Source of the DNA: JAUXFK01 sp034189035
Lineage (GTDB): Bacteria > Desulfobacterota > UBA8473
Length of the DNA stretch: 36,043 bases
Direction of reading: 5' to 3'
NCBI GenBank assembly: GCA_034189035.1
Contig: JAXHVA010000045.1
Location: 1-36,043 of the forward strand
A program made the position numbers and the translations under genes. The notes under the pieces were generated by a model. That model was given only the letters and a program-made list of their open reading frames with translations, was not told where the DNA came from and ran no database searches. How positions within the stretch are numbered: position 1 is the stretch's first letter; each line of letters begins with the position of its first letter. Of this stretch, positions 7,292-15,665 are shown piece by piece.

Positions 7292-8842
7292 TTATTGGTA
7301 CACAGGGGAATCAAGTTGAGTATTAATAAATACCCTAAAAAGACAGCAGTCATCGAAAAAGACAAAAGGCTAACGTATAAAGAACTGGATTTAAGAGCAA
7401 ATAAAATTGCCAATGGGATAACCACTATGGGTTTGAAGAAAGGGGACAAGATTGGTATACTCCTTTATAACTGTAGTGAATTTATAGAAATATACTACGG
7501 TATGGCCAAAGCTGGCATAGTATCCGTCCCTATAAATTTCCGTCTTGCCAGCCCTGAGATTGAGTATATCCTCAATAACTCAGATTCGAAGGCCTTGATA
7601 ATGAGTGAGGACTTTATCGATAGGATAGATCCCATACGTGCTAATCTCGAGATGATTCCACAGAAGAACTATATTGTTATAGGAAATCGTATTCCTGATT
7701 ATGCTGTTAGTTATGAAGGTCTTATAACCCGTTCCTCTGATACGGAACCTGATGTTCATATTGAAGAGACGGATCCCTATTTTATCGGTTACACTTCAGG
7801 AACCACAGGATTCCCCAAGGGAGCGGTAATGCCTCATCAGTCTATTTACAATATTGTGATATCACATTTAATCGGCAGGGGAGTCATACCTGACGATACG
7901 TATCTGCTCATAATGCCCTTGTTCCATTCAAACTCTGTATGGCATTCCAACCTTTTGCTCTTCATAGGAGGAGCGATCTATATCTACCCTTCCGGAGGAT
8001 TCAATCCAAAAGAGATATTGGAGATAATCCAAAAAGAAAAGATTACTTGTACAAATATGGTTCCTACAATGTCAAACCTTATACTCAGCCTTCGTGATAA
8101 AGACAGATTCGATGTGTCATCCATGCGATGGCTCGTCTCCTCATCCGCCCCTCTTCTTACCAAGACAAAAGAAGAACTCTGTAGTTTCTTTAAACGCAGC
8201 AAGCTTTATGAAGGATACGGGGCAACGGAAACAGGGGCCGTTACCAGCCTTCCTCCAGAGGATCAACTCCGGAAAATACGGAGTATAGGTAAACCATATT
8301 TTGCTCAAGAGGTAAAGCTCCTTAACGGCAATGGAGAAGAGGTCTCCACAGGCGAAGTTGGTGAACTCTATTCAAAAGGACCTACACAGATGGAAGAGTA
8401 TTACAATAACCCAGAAAAGACCAGGGATGCTTTCATTGGAGAGTGGCTTTCCGTTGGGGATATGGCGAAGATGGATGAGGAAGGTTATATCTATCTTATA
8501 GACAGAAAGCAAGACATGATAATAAGTGGTGGAGAAAATATCTATCCAACTGAGTTGGAAGAGGTATTATCTAAACATCCGAAAGTCCACGAGATTGTCG
8601 TAATAGGTATTCCTGATGAAAAATGGGGGGAGGCAGTAAAGGCAATTATCGTCCTGAAGGAAGGTGAGCAAGCAACTGAAGAGGAGATTATCAAATTCTG
8701 TGAAGGCAAGATCGCTGGATATAAAAAACCCAAATCTGTGGATTTCATATCAGCATCAAATATGCCCAAGACTCCTACGGGCAAGATTCTAAGGAGACCA
8801 CTTAAAGAGAGATACTGGAGGGATAAAGAGACGAAGATATAA
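7280..8842 (+). CDS. AMP-forming acyl-CoA synthetase/ligase (ANL superfamily)
   Basis: Activates a carboxylic acid with ATP to an acyl-adenylate and transfers it to CoA. The 520 residues carry the full ANL motif set: P-loop YTSGTTGFPKG at residues 171-181, YGATET at 313-318, the hinge VGDMAKMDEEGYIYLIDRKQ around 392-411 (Asp394, Arg409), SGGENIYPTELEE, and the catalytic lysine Lys502 in PKTPTGKILRR. GGGAGGG lies 5 nt before the ATG. Substrate cannot be read from sequence; medium- or long-chain fatty acids or aromatic acids are all possible. It stands alone, convergent with moaA. Confidence 0.92.
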   Translation: MRVGLLVHRGIKLSINKYPKKTAVIEKDKRLTYKELDLRANKIANGITTMGLKKGDKIGILLYNCSEFIEIYYGMAKAGIVSVPINFRLASPEIEYILNNSDSKALIMSEDFIDRIDPIRANLEMIPQKNYIVIGNRIPDYAVSYEGLITRSSDTEPDVHIEETDPYFIGYTSGTTGFPKGAVMPHQSIYNIVISHLIGRGVIPDDTYLLIMPLFHSNSVWHSNLLLFIGGAIYIYPSGGFNPKEILEIIQKEKITCTNMVPTMSNLILSLRDKDRFDVSSMRWLVSSSAPLLTKTKEELCSFFKRSKLYEGYGATETGAVTSLPPEDQLRKIRSIGKPYFAQEVKLLNGNGEEVSTGEVGELYSKGPTQMEEYYNNPEKTRDAFIGEWLSVGDMAKMDEEGYIYLIDRKQDMIISGGENIYPTELEEVLSKHPKVHEIVVIGIPDEKWGEAVKAIIVLKEGEQATEEEIIKFCEGKIAGYKKPKSVDFISASNMPKTPTGKILRRPLKERYWRDKETKI

Positions 8843-8856
8843 CTAGTGTCCATCGA

Positions 8857-8897
8857 GAAAAACATTCTTGTCCTGTGGGATCCCACAGGACAAGAAT
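8857..8897 (-). terminator. Rho-independent terminator of moaA built on a perfect 34-bp palindrome
   Basis: 8864-8897 is identical to its own reverse complement over all 34 bases, centred on GGATCC (8878-8883). Reading on the minus strand the hairpin is followed by TTTTT, giving an intrinsic terminator 61 nt after the moaA stop. On the plus strand no T-run follows, so termination of the acyl-CoA ligase transcript is less certain, though the hairpin would form in both transcripts. Confidence 0.8.
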
Positions 8898-8957
8898 TGC
8901 GTAGGACAGACCCAGATATTGGGAAAAATTGTTCATTTCTTAAATGGCAACGAACGG

Positions 8958-9947
8958 TTATCCTCCAATTTCTGACATATTTCTGGAACATTTTCTGAAT
9001 GTATTTTCCTGCAATTTATGCCTCTCAGGTTTATTTGAGATGGCAAAATCAATAAGTCTTTCTAGCTCAGAGTTATTTGTTCCTTTTCTAAGACAATATC
9101 TTAAGTCTACTTCATTGTCAGAAAAAAGACATGTTCTGAGCTTACCATCAACTGTCAACCTCAGTCTATTACAAGAAGAACAAAAATGGTCACTAAAGGG
9201 GCTAATAAAACCGATCTTTCCTGATGTTCCTTTGAACTTAAACATTCTAGCAGGCCCTTCCCTCTCGCTTCTACTAATAGGATGAAGCTCCTTAAAGTCC
9301 TCTATCTTATCTTTAATCTCACCAGATGATACGTATCTCTTTTTACTCCATATACTATTGGATCCAACTGGCATAAATTCAATAAACCTGACATGAAATG
9401 GATTGTGTATTGAAAGCTTTGCAAAATCGATAATCTCATCATCATTAATACCACGAATGATAACTGTATTTATCTTAATGGGAGAGATCCCTGCCTCTGT
9501 TGCTTTCTTTACCCCTTCCCAAACCTTGCCAAGCTCTCCACCCCTTGTGATCCTATGGAATCTCTTCCTATTGAGAGAGTCTATACTCACGTTTATTCGG
9601 CAAAGCCCAGCTTTGTATAAATCGGTTGCGTAATCTTTAAGCAATATGCCATTTGTCGTAAGGCTAAGATCCTGAACAGAAGGGATATTTGATAGGCTAT
9701 GGATGAAGTGTATCACACCTTTTCGAACCAGCGGCTCACCCCCGGTAATTCTGATCTTTTGTATTCCTTTCTTAACAGCTGCTTCTACAACCTTAAGAAT
9801 TTCTTCATACCGGAGAATTTCATCATGAGTGATTTTAGGGACGCCCTCTATTGGCATGCAATAAACACATCTAAGATTGCATCGATCAGTGATCGATATC
9901 CTTAAGTAGTTGATTTTCCTTTGAAATGTATCGACTAAATCTTTCAT
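8958..9947 (-). CDS. moaA: GTP 3',8-cyclase (molybdenum cofactor biosynthesis)
   Basis: Radical SAM enzyme that rearranges GTP in the first step of molybdenum/tungsten pterin cofactor synthesis. From ATG 9947 it has 329 residues. The radical SAM cluster motif CNLRCVYC lies at residues 23-30, the GGEP motif follows, the second cluster's cysteines are in HFCSSCNRLRLTVDG and RTCLFS (residues 256, 259, 273), and the chain ends in the Gly-Gly that MoaA requires. A TTG four codons upstream (9959) is an alternative start; neither has a clear ribosome site. No other moa or mog gene is adjacent. Anaerobes with formate dehydrogenase, often linked to the Wood-Ljungdahl pathway, need this cofactor. Confidence 0.95.
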   Translation of the reverse strand: MKDLVDTFQRKINYLRISITDRCNLRCVYCMPIEGVPKITHDEILRYEEILKVVEAAVKKGIQKIRITGGEPLVRKGVIHFIHSLSNIPSVQDLSLTTNGILLKDYATDLYKAGLCRINVSIDSLNRKRFHRITRGGELGKVWEGVKKATEAGISPIKINTVIIRGINDDEIIDFAKLSIHNPFHVRFIEFMPVGSNSIWSKKRYVSSGEIKDKIEDFKELHPISRSEREGPARMFKFKGTSGKIGFISPFSDHFCSSCNRLRLTVDGKLRTCLFSDNEVDLRYCLRKGTNNSELERLIDFAISNKPERHKLQENTFRKCSRNMSEIGG

Positions 9948-10376
9948 TCTATTTGTCAAAAGGGAAATTTACAAAAAAATATTTATATCTTTTAATATGA
10001 TAATCCATAAAGGGTTGTCAAGTCTTTATTATATTTTCTGCAACTTAAGAATAATTAAGAATTTTTTCATAATAATGTATTTTTTCCTTGACAAATCAAG
10101 TTTTCCCGTGCTATACGGGCAGAAACTCGTGTAGGTTAAGCTCTAGCGAAAATAGCCTGTTTCAAAAAATATGACTAGATAATACTTTTGCTTATTGTAG
10201 AAGTGGTTCTGTATTTATAAAGGCATTCCATTCCTACAAGAGTAACATTTTTAATAACATTTTTGTGAAGGGAGGGGATAAAAATTTTACCGTCTTTGGA
10301 ATACAATTCTAAAGAGAAACAGTTCGAGTTAAGTAAGTTTATTTAAACATTAATTGAAAGAAAGGAGAGTCAGACA
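9948..10376. other. Divergent intergenic region between moaA and HU
   Basis: About 430 nt without a supported gene. It holds two promoter-like elements reading toward HU (10088-10117, and a weaker TTGCTT-18 bp-TATTTA at 10188-10217). A small GC-paired hairpin (CCCG TGCTATA CGGG) overlaps the -10 region of the first. A strong ribosome-site-like AGGGAGGGG lies at about 10269-10277, but no ordinary start codon stands at the right distance. No recognised non-coding RNA. Confidence 0.5.
10088..10117 (+). promoter_or_regulatory. Candidate sigma70-type promoter for the HU gene
   Basis: TTGACA at 10088-10093, an 18-bp spacer and TATACG at 10112-10117. Predicted start near 10124 leaves a 5' leader of about 250 nt, unusually long for so small a gene; a second promoter nearer the gene is possible. 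Confidence 0.45.
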
Positions 10377-10649
10377 GTGACAAAAGCAGAATTGGTAACC
10401 AAGATAGCGAAAGACGCTAAGATCAGCAAAGCAAGTGCTGAAAAGGCTTTAAATTCACTTACTAATAATGTCACCAATACATTAAAAAAAGGTGGAAAAA
10501 TAACTCTAACTGGTTTTGGTACATTTTCTGTAGTCGAAAGAAAAGAAAGAAAAGGCAGAAATCCCCAAACCGGGAAAGATATAAGTATCCCAGCCACTAA
10601 GGTAGCTAAATTTAAGGCAGGCAAAAACTTAAAAGGAGCAGTAAAATAG
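10377..10649 (+). CDS. HU/IHF-family DNA-binding protein
   Basis: Small histone-like protein that binds and bends chromosomal DNA as a dimer. The 90 residues are the standard length and show the family layout: helical dimerisation part (TKAELVTKIAKDAKISKASA), the TGFGTFSVVERKERKGRNP beta arm around residues 45-63, and the arm tip with the intercalating-proline region GRNPQTGKDISIP. The start is GTG 10377 with AAGGAG 9 nt upstream. HU and IHF subunits cannot be separated with confidence here; the arm reads more like HU. Flanked by its own promoter and terminator, so monocistronic. Confidence 0.95.
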   Translation: MTKAELVTKIAKDAKISKASAEKALNSLTNNVTNTLKKGGKITLTGFGTFSVVERKERKGRNPQTGKDISIPATKVAKFKAGKNLKGAVK

Positions 10650-10687
10650 GGTAGGGTAAATAACCAAATTATATAGATAAATAAAGA

Positions 10688-10721
10688 AGGCAGGCATATA
10701 TAACAAATGCTTGCCTTTTTT
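10688..10721 (+). terminator. Rho-independent terminator of HU
   Basis: AGGCAGGCAT and ATGCTTGCCT form a 10-bp stem with one G-U pair, separated by a short AT loop and followed by a run of T to 10721. It lies 39 nt after the HU stop. Confidence 0.85.
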
Positions 10722-10861
10722 AGTAGGTTAATAATCTTTCGATATTACCACCACCTGAACCGGATAAAACGGAACTAAGAAGGAATACGACCGCCGTTGA
10801 ACCTTGACAACAGCTTTCTATTTCATAGCGCGTATATGATTCGGCATATTAAAAATCGAGC

Positions 10862-10889
10862 TTGACAAACACTGTACAAACGATATGAT
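10862..10889 (+). promoter_or_regulatory. Candidate sigma70-type promoter for hisG-miaA-hflX
   Basis: TTGACA at 10862-10867, a 16-bp spacer and TATGAT at 10884-10889. The predicted start near 10896 is only about 20 nt before hisG ATG 10917, so the ribosome site GGAGGAGG (10898-10905) would sit almost at the 5' end of the mRNA. Confidence 0.55.
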
Positions 10890-10916
10890 TGTTAAATGGA
10901 GGAGGAACGATAAAGA

Positions 10917-11792
10917 ATGTACACTTTAAAATTAGGGATACCGAAAGGAAGCTTAGAAAAGGCTACAATCGATCTGTTTAAAAAGGCTGGGTGGAAAATA
11001 TCAGTTAATTCACGGAGCTACTTTCCAGAAATCAACGATGAAGAGATTGAATGCTCTCTTATTAGAGCCCAGGAGATGTCCCGCTATGTAGAAGATGGAA
11101 CCCTTGATGTGGGTTTGACTGGAAAAGACTGGATTATTGAAAATCAGTCCGATGTGCATGTCCTTCAAGATTTGATCTATTCAAAAGTATCACAAAGGCC
11201 GACAAAATGGGTTTTAGTTGTATTAGAAGATTCCCCGATTAAAAAATTAGATGATTTGGAAGGCAAAAGAATATCAACAGAGCTTGTAAATTTCACCAAA
11301 AGGTACTTTGCGAAGAGAAATATAAACGTAGAAGTTGAATTCTCATGGGGAGCTACTGAGGCGAAGGTGGTAGAGAAATTAGTCGATGCTATTGTCGAGG
11401 TTACCGAAACAGGAAGTACAATCAAGGCCCATGGCCTTCGTATTGTCCATGAGCTGATGAAATCCAATACCCAGCTGATAACCAATAAAAATTCATGGCA
11501 AGACCCCTGGAAACAGGGCAAGATCGAGCAAATAAAGGTTCTGCTTAACAGTGCCTTACAAGCAGAGAATAAGGTTGGTCTCAAGATGAATGTGGCTGAA
11601 AAAGACATGAAGATGATAATTAATATACTCCCCAGCTTAAAATCCCCAACTATAGCAAAACTATACAATCAAAAATGGTATTCCATGGAAGTTATTGTCG
11701 ATAAAAATATTGTCCGCGAATTAATACCAAAACTCCAAGAATTCGGTGCAGAAGGGATAATAGAGTATCCTTTGAACAAAGTTCTGTCGTAG
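10917..11792 (+). CDS. hisG: ATP phosphoribosyltransferase, long form
   Basis: Joins ATP and PRPP in the committed step of histidine synthesis. At 291 residues this is the long hexameric form with its own C-terminal ACT-like regulatory domain (from about residue 215), so it should be histidine-inhibited and not need HisZ. Signatures are LGIPKGSLEKAT at the N-terminus, GLTGKDWI near residue 69, and the PRPP loop DAIVEVTETGSTIKAHGL near 156-173. It is separated from other his genes and followed 6 nt later by miaA, an unusual neighbour that suggests a scattered his pathway. Confidence 0.95.
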   Translation: MYTLKLGIPKGSLEKATIDLFKKAGWKISVNSRSYFPEINDEEIECSLIRAQEMSRYVEDGTLDVGLTGKDWIIENQSDVHVLQDLIYSKVSQRPTKWVLVVLEDSPIKKLDDLEGKRISTELVNFTKRYFAKRNINVEVEFSWGATEAKVVEKLVDAIVEVTETGSTIKAHGLRIVHELMKSNTQLITNKNSWQDPWKQGKIEQIKVLLNSALQAENKVGLKMNVAEKDMKMIINILPSLKSPTIAKLYNQKWYSMEVIVDKNIVRELIPKLQEFGAEGIIEYPLNKVLS

Positions 11793-11798
11793 AATCGG

Positions 11799-12722
11799 AT
11801 GGGAAAAACCAAAGTACTGGTAATTGTAGGCTCCACAGCTATAGGCAAGACCCAATTAGCTTTAGAATTGGCTATTGAGATGAATGCAGAAATCATAAGT
11901 GCTGATTCTATGCAAATCTATAAGTATATGGACATTGGGACAGCCAAACCAACACTTGATGAACAAAAAAGGGTAAAGCATCATATAATAGATATTATGT
12001 ACCCGGATGAGTCATTCAGCGCAGCATTATTTAAAAAAAGAGCAAGACAGGCAGTATCTTCCATAAATGAGGAAGGTAAAACCGCTATAGTCGCAGGTGG
12101 TACAGGACTATATATCAAAGCCTTCACCAATGGTCTGTTCAAAAGCCCAGAAGCCAATGCATCACTTAGACAGGCCTTGTGGGAAAAGACTATAAAAGGG
12201 GGTAGTTCATACCTTCACAGGGAATTAGAAAATGTAGATCCGGCTACTGCTTCTACAGTTCATCCGAATGACTTCTTTAGAATAATACGGGCACTAGAGG
12301 TTTGTTATTTAACCAAAAGACCAATATCCAAACAACGAGAAGAACACAGATTCAAAGACTCGCCGTTTGAGACTCTCAAGATTGGAATTCATTCAGATCG
12401 TCAACAGCTTTACTCAAAGATAGAAGACAGGATAGATAATATGATTACCAATGGCATTGTGGATGAAGTCGAGTCTTTATTGGATATGGGATATACAAGG
12501 GACTTGAACTCAATGAAAGGATTGGGATACAAACAGATCATTAATCATCTATTGGGAGACTCCTTATTAGACGATGCTATTTTGCAGATGAAACAGGATA
12601 CGAAGAGGTATGCCAAACGCCAGATGACATGGTTTCGCGCTGATCCGGAGATCAATTGGTATACACTCCCAAATGATTATCAAACCATATTGCAAAAGAC
12701 AAAGGAGTTTTTCGAGGGGTAA
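11799..12722 (+). CDS. miaA: tRNA dimethylallyltransferase
   Basis: Adds a dimethylallyl group to A37 of tRNAs that read codons starting with U. 307 residues, normal for the family. The P-loop GSTAIGKT is at residues 11-18, followed by the tRNA/substrate loop DSMQIYKYMDIGTAKPT and by VAGGTGLYIKA. The gene starts 6 nt after hisG without a convincing ribosome site, implying coupled translation. In many proteobacteria hfq lies between miaA and hflX; here no hfq-like sequence is present in the short gap. Confidence 0.95.
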   Translation: MGKTKVLVIVGSTAIGKTQLALELAIEMNAEIISADSMQIYKYMDIGTAKPTLDEQKRVKHHIIDIMYPDESFSAALFKKRARQAVSSINEEGKTAIVAGGTGLYIKAFTNGLFKSPEANASLRQALWEKTIKGGSSYLHRELENVDPATASTVHPNDFFRIIRALEVCYLTKRPISKQREEHRFKDSPFETLKIGIHSDRQQLYSKIEDRIDNMITNGIVDEVESLLDMGYTRDLNSMKGLGYKQIINHLLGDSLLDDAILQMKQDTKRYAKRQMTWFRADPEINWYTLPNDYQTILQKTKEFFEG

Positions 12723-12833
12723 AGAGAGTCTTTTAATTGGTTCTTTTAGTACTAAAATAGATAAAGTACTGTGCCAAGCATTTGAAAAAAGAGAGTAAAA
12801 CGAAAAGTCCAGATTCAGAAAAGGAAGAATCAA

Positions 12834-14120
12834 CTGAAAACAAACTCTATAAAAAAAAAGAATAATACAAATACGTCCAAAGAAAAGGCCATCTTAATCA
12901 GTGTTAAAGGGCAAACAGAACGAAAAGGGAGAGCTGAAACCTCCCTGAATGAGTTGGTTAAACTTGCAGAGGCTGCTGGTGCATCGGTATTATACAAGAC
13001 AATACAAGTCTCAAAACAGATAAACCCTTCTTTTTTTATCGGCAAAGGGAAATTGGAAGAGATAGAAAATACTTTGCACTTACAAAATGCAGATCTTATT
13101 ATCTTTGACAATGACCTAACACCCGTTCAACAACGAAATTTAGAAAGGGAGCTTGGTGTTAAGGTAATAGACAGGACAAGCTTAATACTGGATATTTTTG
13201 CCCAAAGGGCAAGATCAAAAGAAGGAAAACTCCAGGTTGAACTTGCCCAACTCAACTATATATTACCCCGTCTTGTGGGAAAAGGAGGCTCCCTGTCTCG
13301 CCTTGGCGGAGGGATAGGGACCAGAGGGCCAGGAGAAACTCAATTAGAGGTTGACCGAAGAAAGGTCAGAGACCGAATTACAAAGATCAAAAAAGAACTA
13401 GAAAAGGTCAAAAAGGTAAGAAAACTCCATAGAAAAAGGAGAACCCATATTGCTTGTTCCACAATCTCTATAATAGGTTATACGAATGCAGGAAAGTCAA
13501 CCCTCTTAAATCGCCTTTCGAGTGCCGGGGTTCTCATAGAAGACAGGCTATTTGCCACCCTGGACCCGACAATTCGAAAGATAAAACTACCGAGTAACAG
13601 AAAAATCCTCGTTTCTGATACAGTTGGATTTATAAACAAGCTCCCCCATCAGCTTATCGCTGCATTCAAAGCGACATTTGAAGAAGTGGATGAATCCGAT
13701 ATCCTCCTCCATGTAATCGATGTTACTTCCCCTGACGTTGATGAACAAATACAATCAGTAAACAACGTCTTGAAATATATAAGGGTATCTCATAAACCAG
13801 TGATTCATCTTTTAAATAAGATCGACACACTCAAAAGCAACAACATAACCTCTTACTGGAAAAGGTCTCTGGATAATTGTGTTGCGATATCAGCGCGAAC
13901 TGGGGAAGGTATCGATGATCTCCTTTATAAGATCGAAGGGCTTATCCCTGTTAAGCAAAAGAAAGTGAGGCTCAGATTTCCTGCCAATTCAGGCAGCCTA
14001 ATCTCTACAATCCATAAAAATGGCAGGATAACGAGGAAAGATTATGTTGGAGAAGAGGTAATCATTGAAGCCGAAATAGACAGAAAACTGGCTCATTCAT
14101 TAGAATCCTTTAGCTTTTGA
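12834..14120 (+). CDS. hflX: HflX-family ribosome-associated GTPase; start codon problematic
   Basis: GTPase that binds the 50S subunit and splits stalled or hibernating ribosomes. The family signature GGGIGTRGPGETQLEVDRR, the P-loop GYTNAGKST, DTVGF and NKID are all present. Homologous N-terminal sequence (KEKAILISVKGQTERKGRAE) starts at about 12882, yet the first ordinary start in that frame is TTG 12954, inside the conserved domain. Upstream in frame there is only CTG 12834, with AAGGAAG 6 nt before it; that is the start used here (428 residues). Alternatively translation starts at TTG 12782 in another frame (a 28-codon Lys-rich stretch) and shifts at the nine-A run 12851-12859. See findings. 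The GTPase identity is firm, the start is not. Confidence 0.85.
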   Translation: MKTNSIKKKNNTNTSKEKAILISVKGQTERKGRAETSLNELVKLAEAAGASVLYKTIQVSKQINPSFFIGKGKLEEIENTLHLQNADLIIFDNDLTPVQQRNLERELGVKVIDRTSLILDIFAQRARSKEGKLQVELAQLNYILPRLVGKGGSLSRLGGGIGTRGPGETQLEVDRRKVRDRITKIKKELEKVKKVRKLHRKRRTHIACSTISIIGYTNAGKSTLLNRLSSAGVLIEDRLFATLDPTIRKIKLPSNRKILVSDTVGFINKLPHQLIAAFKATFEEVDESDILLHVIDVTSPDVDEQIQSVNNVLKYIRVSHKPVIHLLNKIDTLKSNNITSYWKRSLDNCVAISARTGEGIDDLLYKIEGLIPVKQKKVRLRFPANSGSLISTIHKNGRITRKDYVGEEVIIEAEIDRKLAHSLESFSF

Positions 14121-14138
14121 TTCCATAATGTTTTTTTA

Positions 14139-14167
14139 TTGACAATAATTGATCGATTCTATTATAG
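14139..14167 (+). promoter_or_regulatory. Candidate promoter for the envelope cluster
   Basis: TTGACA at 14139-14144, a 17-bp spacer and TTATAG at 14162-14167. Predicted start near 14174, leaving a leader of about 265 nt. The spacer contains one arm of the inverted repeat described next. Confidence 0.45.
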
Positions 14168-14352
14168 AAAAGACGAAAAAGTGTAACTTTTTGAAAAGAG
14201 TCATCAAGAGGCAAGCAAATTCTAATCCGTATAAAACACGTATATTTCCACCTGACTTCCTTAACTCACTGAAACACCCATAAAGTACAAGCATTAGAAT
14301 TTGATCGTTCATAATGCCTGATAATAGCTTTCTCATTCATCGATCAATAATT
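14144..14352. repeat. Inverted 14-bp pair flanking the leader
   Basis: AATAATTGATCGAT at 14144-14157 matches the reverse complement of ATCGATCAATAATT at 14339-14352 at 13 of 14 positions. The left arm lies between the -35 and -10 boxes of the predicted promoter. Two operator sites for one regulator, or the ends of a small degenerate element, are possible; the match is short enough in AT-rich DNA that chance is not excluded. Confidence 0.35.
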
Positions 14353-14440
14353 GATAAGAAAACACTAAGAAACTGATAAAAGTATGCATGAGTGAAGGAG
14401 AGAGTACCCCCCTAAAATGAATCTTATGAAGGGCACAAGT

Positions 14441-15643
14441 ATGAATACAAAATCGACCAAATTGATTTTTATCTGTTTTCTGGTAATTTTCTCCACGATC
14501 TCTTATTCCTTAGCGATGAAACCAGTACAACTCTATCCTGTAAATGTAGTTGGTATTGGAGCAGTAGTGGATGACAACAAGACTATCGCCAGAGGCAAGG
14601 CACTAGACGATGCCTTGAGAAAGGCTGTAGTACAGGCTGTCGGTACCTTTGTGTCTTCTGAGACGATCGTTGAAAGCCATACCCTTTTAAGTGAACGCAT
14701 ATATGCGAAATCAGAGGGGTACATTCAGAACTACAAGATTATTTCGGAATCCTTAATTGAAGATATTTATAAGGTGAATATTGAAGCAACCGTTGTTCTG
14801 GGTAGCTTAAAGGATGACCTGTCTACAATCGGACTATTAATGGCAAGAAAGTATAAACCAAGGGTTATAGTAATGATAGCCGAGCAGAATATCGGCCAGG
14901 AGCACTTCAGTTTTTGGTGGGATTATCATACCTCTCCAGCAAACCTGTCGATTACTGAAACTACTCTCATTGAAATATTCAAAGAGAGGGGTTTCAAGAT
15001 CGTTGATCATGGAGCCAAGGCAAAAGACATAAAGATAGACAAGTCATACCAGGTTGCGAATCTGGATGATTCAATGGCAATATATATCGGAGAACAATAC
15101 GATGCTGAAGTAGTAATCATAGGAAAGGCAATGGCAAAACGTACGGAAAAAACACTAGATACATCTATGAAATCATGTGAGGCAAATATCTCGGCAAGGG
15201 CTATCCGTACTGATAATGGGGCAATTATCGCTTCTGAAAACACCAAGGGAATAGCTGCCCATATAAATGAATTCATTGCAGGCTCCAATGCCCTAAAGAA
15301 AGGGGCATCCGATCTGGCCACTAAGCTAATGGACCAAATAATAGGTACATGGGAAAAAGAGCTTACAGGAACCACATTGGTTCAGATGACCATAAGTGGA
15401 ATCTCCAGTTATCATGACTTTATTGCACTAAAAAATACAATAAAAGAAGAAATCCGAGGGATTAAGGGGGTCTATCAAAGGAGTATTATGGCGGGGATTG
15501 CAAAAATCGATATCGATATAAAAGGGGATGCACAATCCCTTGCACAAGAGTTAACAAAAAAGGATTTTCAGAGTTTTTCAATAGATGTCGACGCACTTAC
15601 CCAGAACTCTATTGATATCACTCTTTATCCAAAAAACCCCTAA
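14441..15643 (+). CDS. Secreted FlgT-N / LPP20-like envelope protein
   Basis: About 400 residues from ATG 14441 (AAGGGC 7 nt upstream); ATGs at 14417 and 14426 are alternatives. A type I signal peptide is clear: basic start, hydrophobic IFICFLVIFSTIS, likely cut after YSLA. The segment that follows (ARGKALDDALRKAVVQAVGT, then an IYAKSEGYIQNYKIISES stretch) is typical of the N-terminal domain shared by flagellar assembly protein FlgT and LPP20-type proteins. The middle part (RVIVMIAEQNIGQEHFSFWW, then a VVIIGKAMAK strand) resembles the nucleotide-free beta-alpha domains of FlgT/CsgG relatives. No flagellar gene is nearby; the neighbours are DUF799 and CsgG-like lipoproteins, so an outer-membrane assembly role is more likely than a flagellar one. 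Confidence 0.7.
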   Translation: MNTKSTKLIFICFLVIFSTISYSLAMKPVQLYPVNVVGIGAVVDDNKTIARGKALDDALRKAVVQAVGTFVSSETIVESHTLLSERIYAKSEGYIQNYKIISESLIEDIYKVNIEATVVLGSLKDDLSTIGLLMARKYKPRVIVMIAEQNIGQEHFSFWWDYHTSPANLSITETTLIEIFKERGFKIVDHGAKAKDIKIDKSYQVANLDDSMAIYIGEQYDAEVVIIGKAMAKRTEKTLDTSMKSCEANISARAIRTDNGAIIASENTKGIAAHINEFIAGSNALKKGASDLATKLMDQIIGTWEKELTGTTLVQMTISGISSYHDFIALKNTIKEEIRGIKGVYQRSIMAGIAKIDIDIKGDAQSLAQELTKKDFQSFSIDVDALTQNSIDITLYPKNP

Positions 15644-15665
15644 CATTCACTAAAAGGAGATAGGC

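Larger units (their letters stand above)
14121..14440. other. Intergenic leader region upstream of the envelope cluster
   Basis: 320 nt between hflX and the FlgT-like gene with no supported gene. It contains a promoter-like element near its left end and an inverted pair of 14-bp sequences (both listed separately). A 66-codon open frame on the minus strand (14136-14336) lacks a ribosome site and recognisable composition and is not called. No strong terminator follows hflX; a 5-bp stem with a T-run overlapping the stop is weak. Confidence 0.5.

Noticed and set aside
10258..10340. Small gene behind the AGGGAGGGG sequence upstream of HU
   Set aside because: No ATG, GTG or TTG at a usable distance; only ATA or ATT codons follow.
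14136..14336. 66-codon open frame on the minus strand between hflX and the FlgT-like gene
   Set aside because: No ribosome site, no recognisable motif, and it overlaps the predicted promoter of the plus-strand gene.
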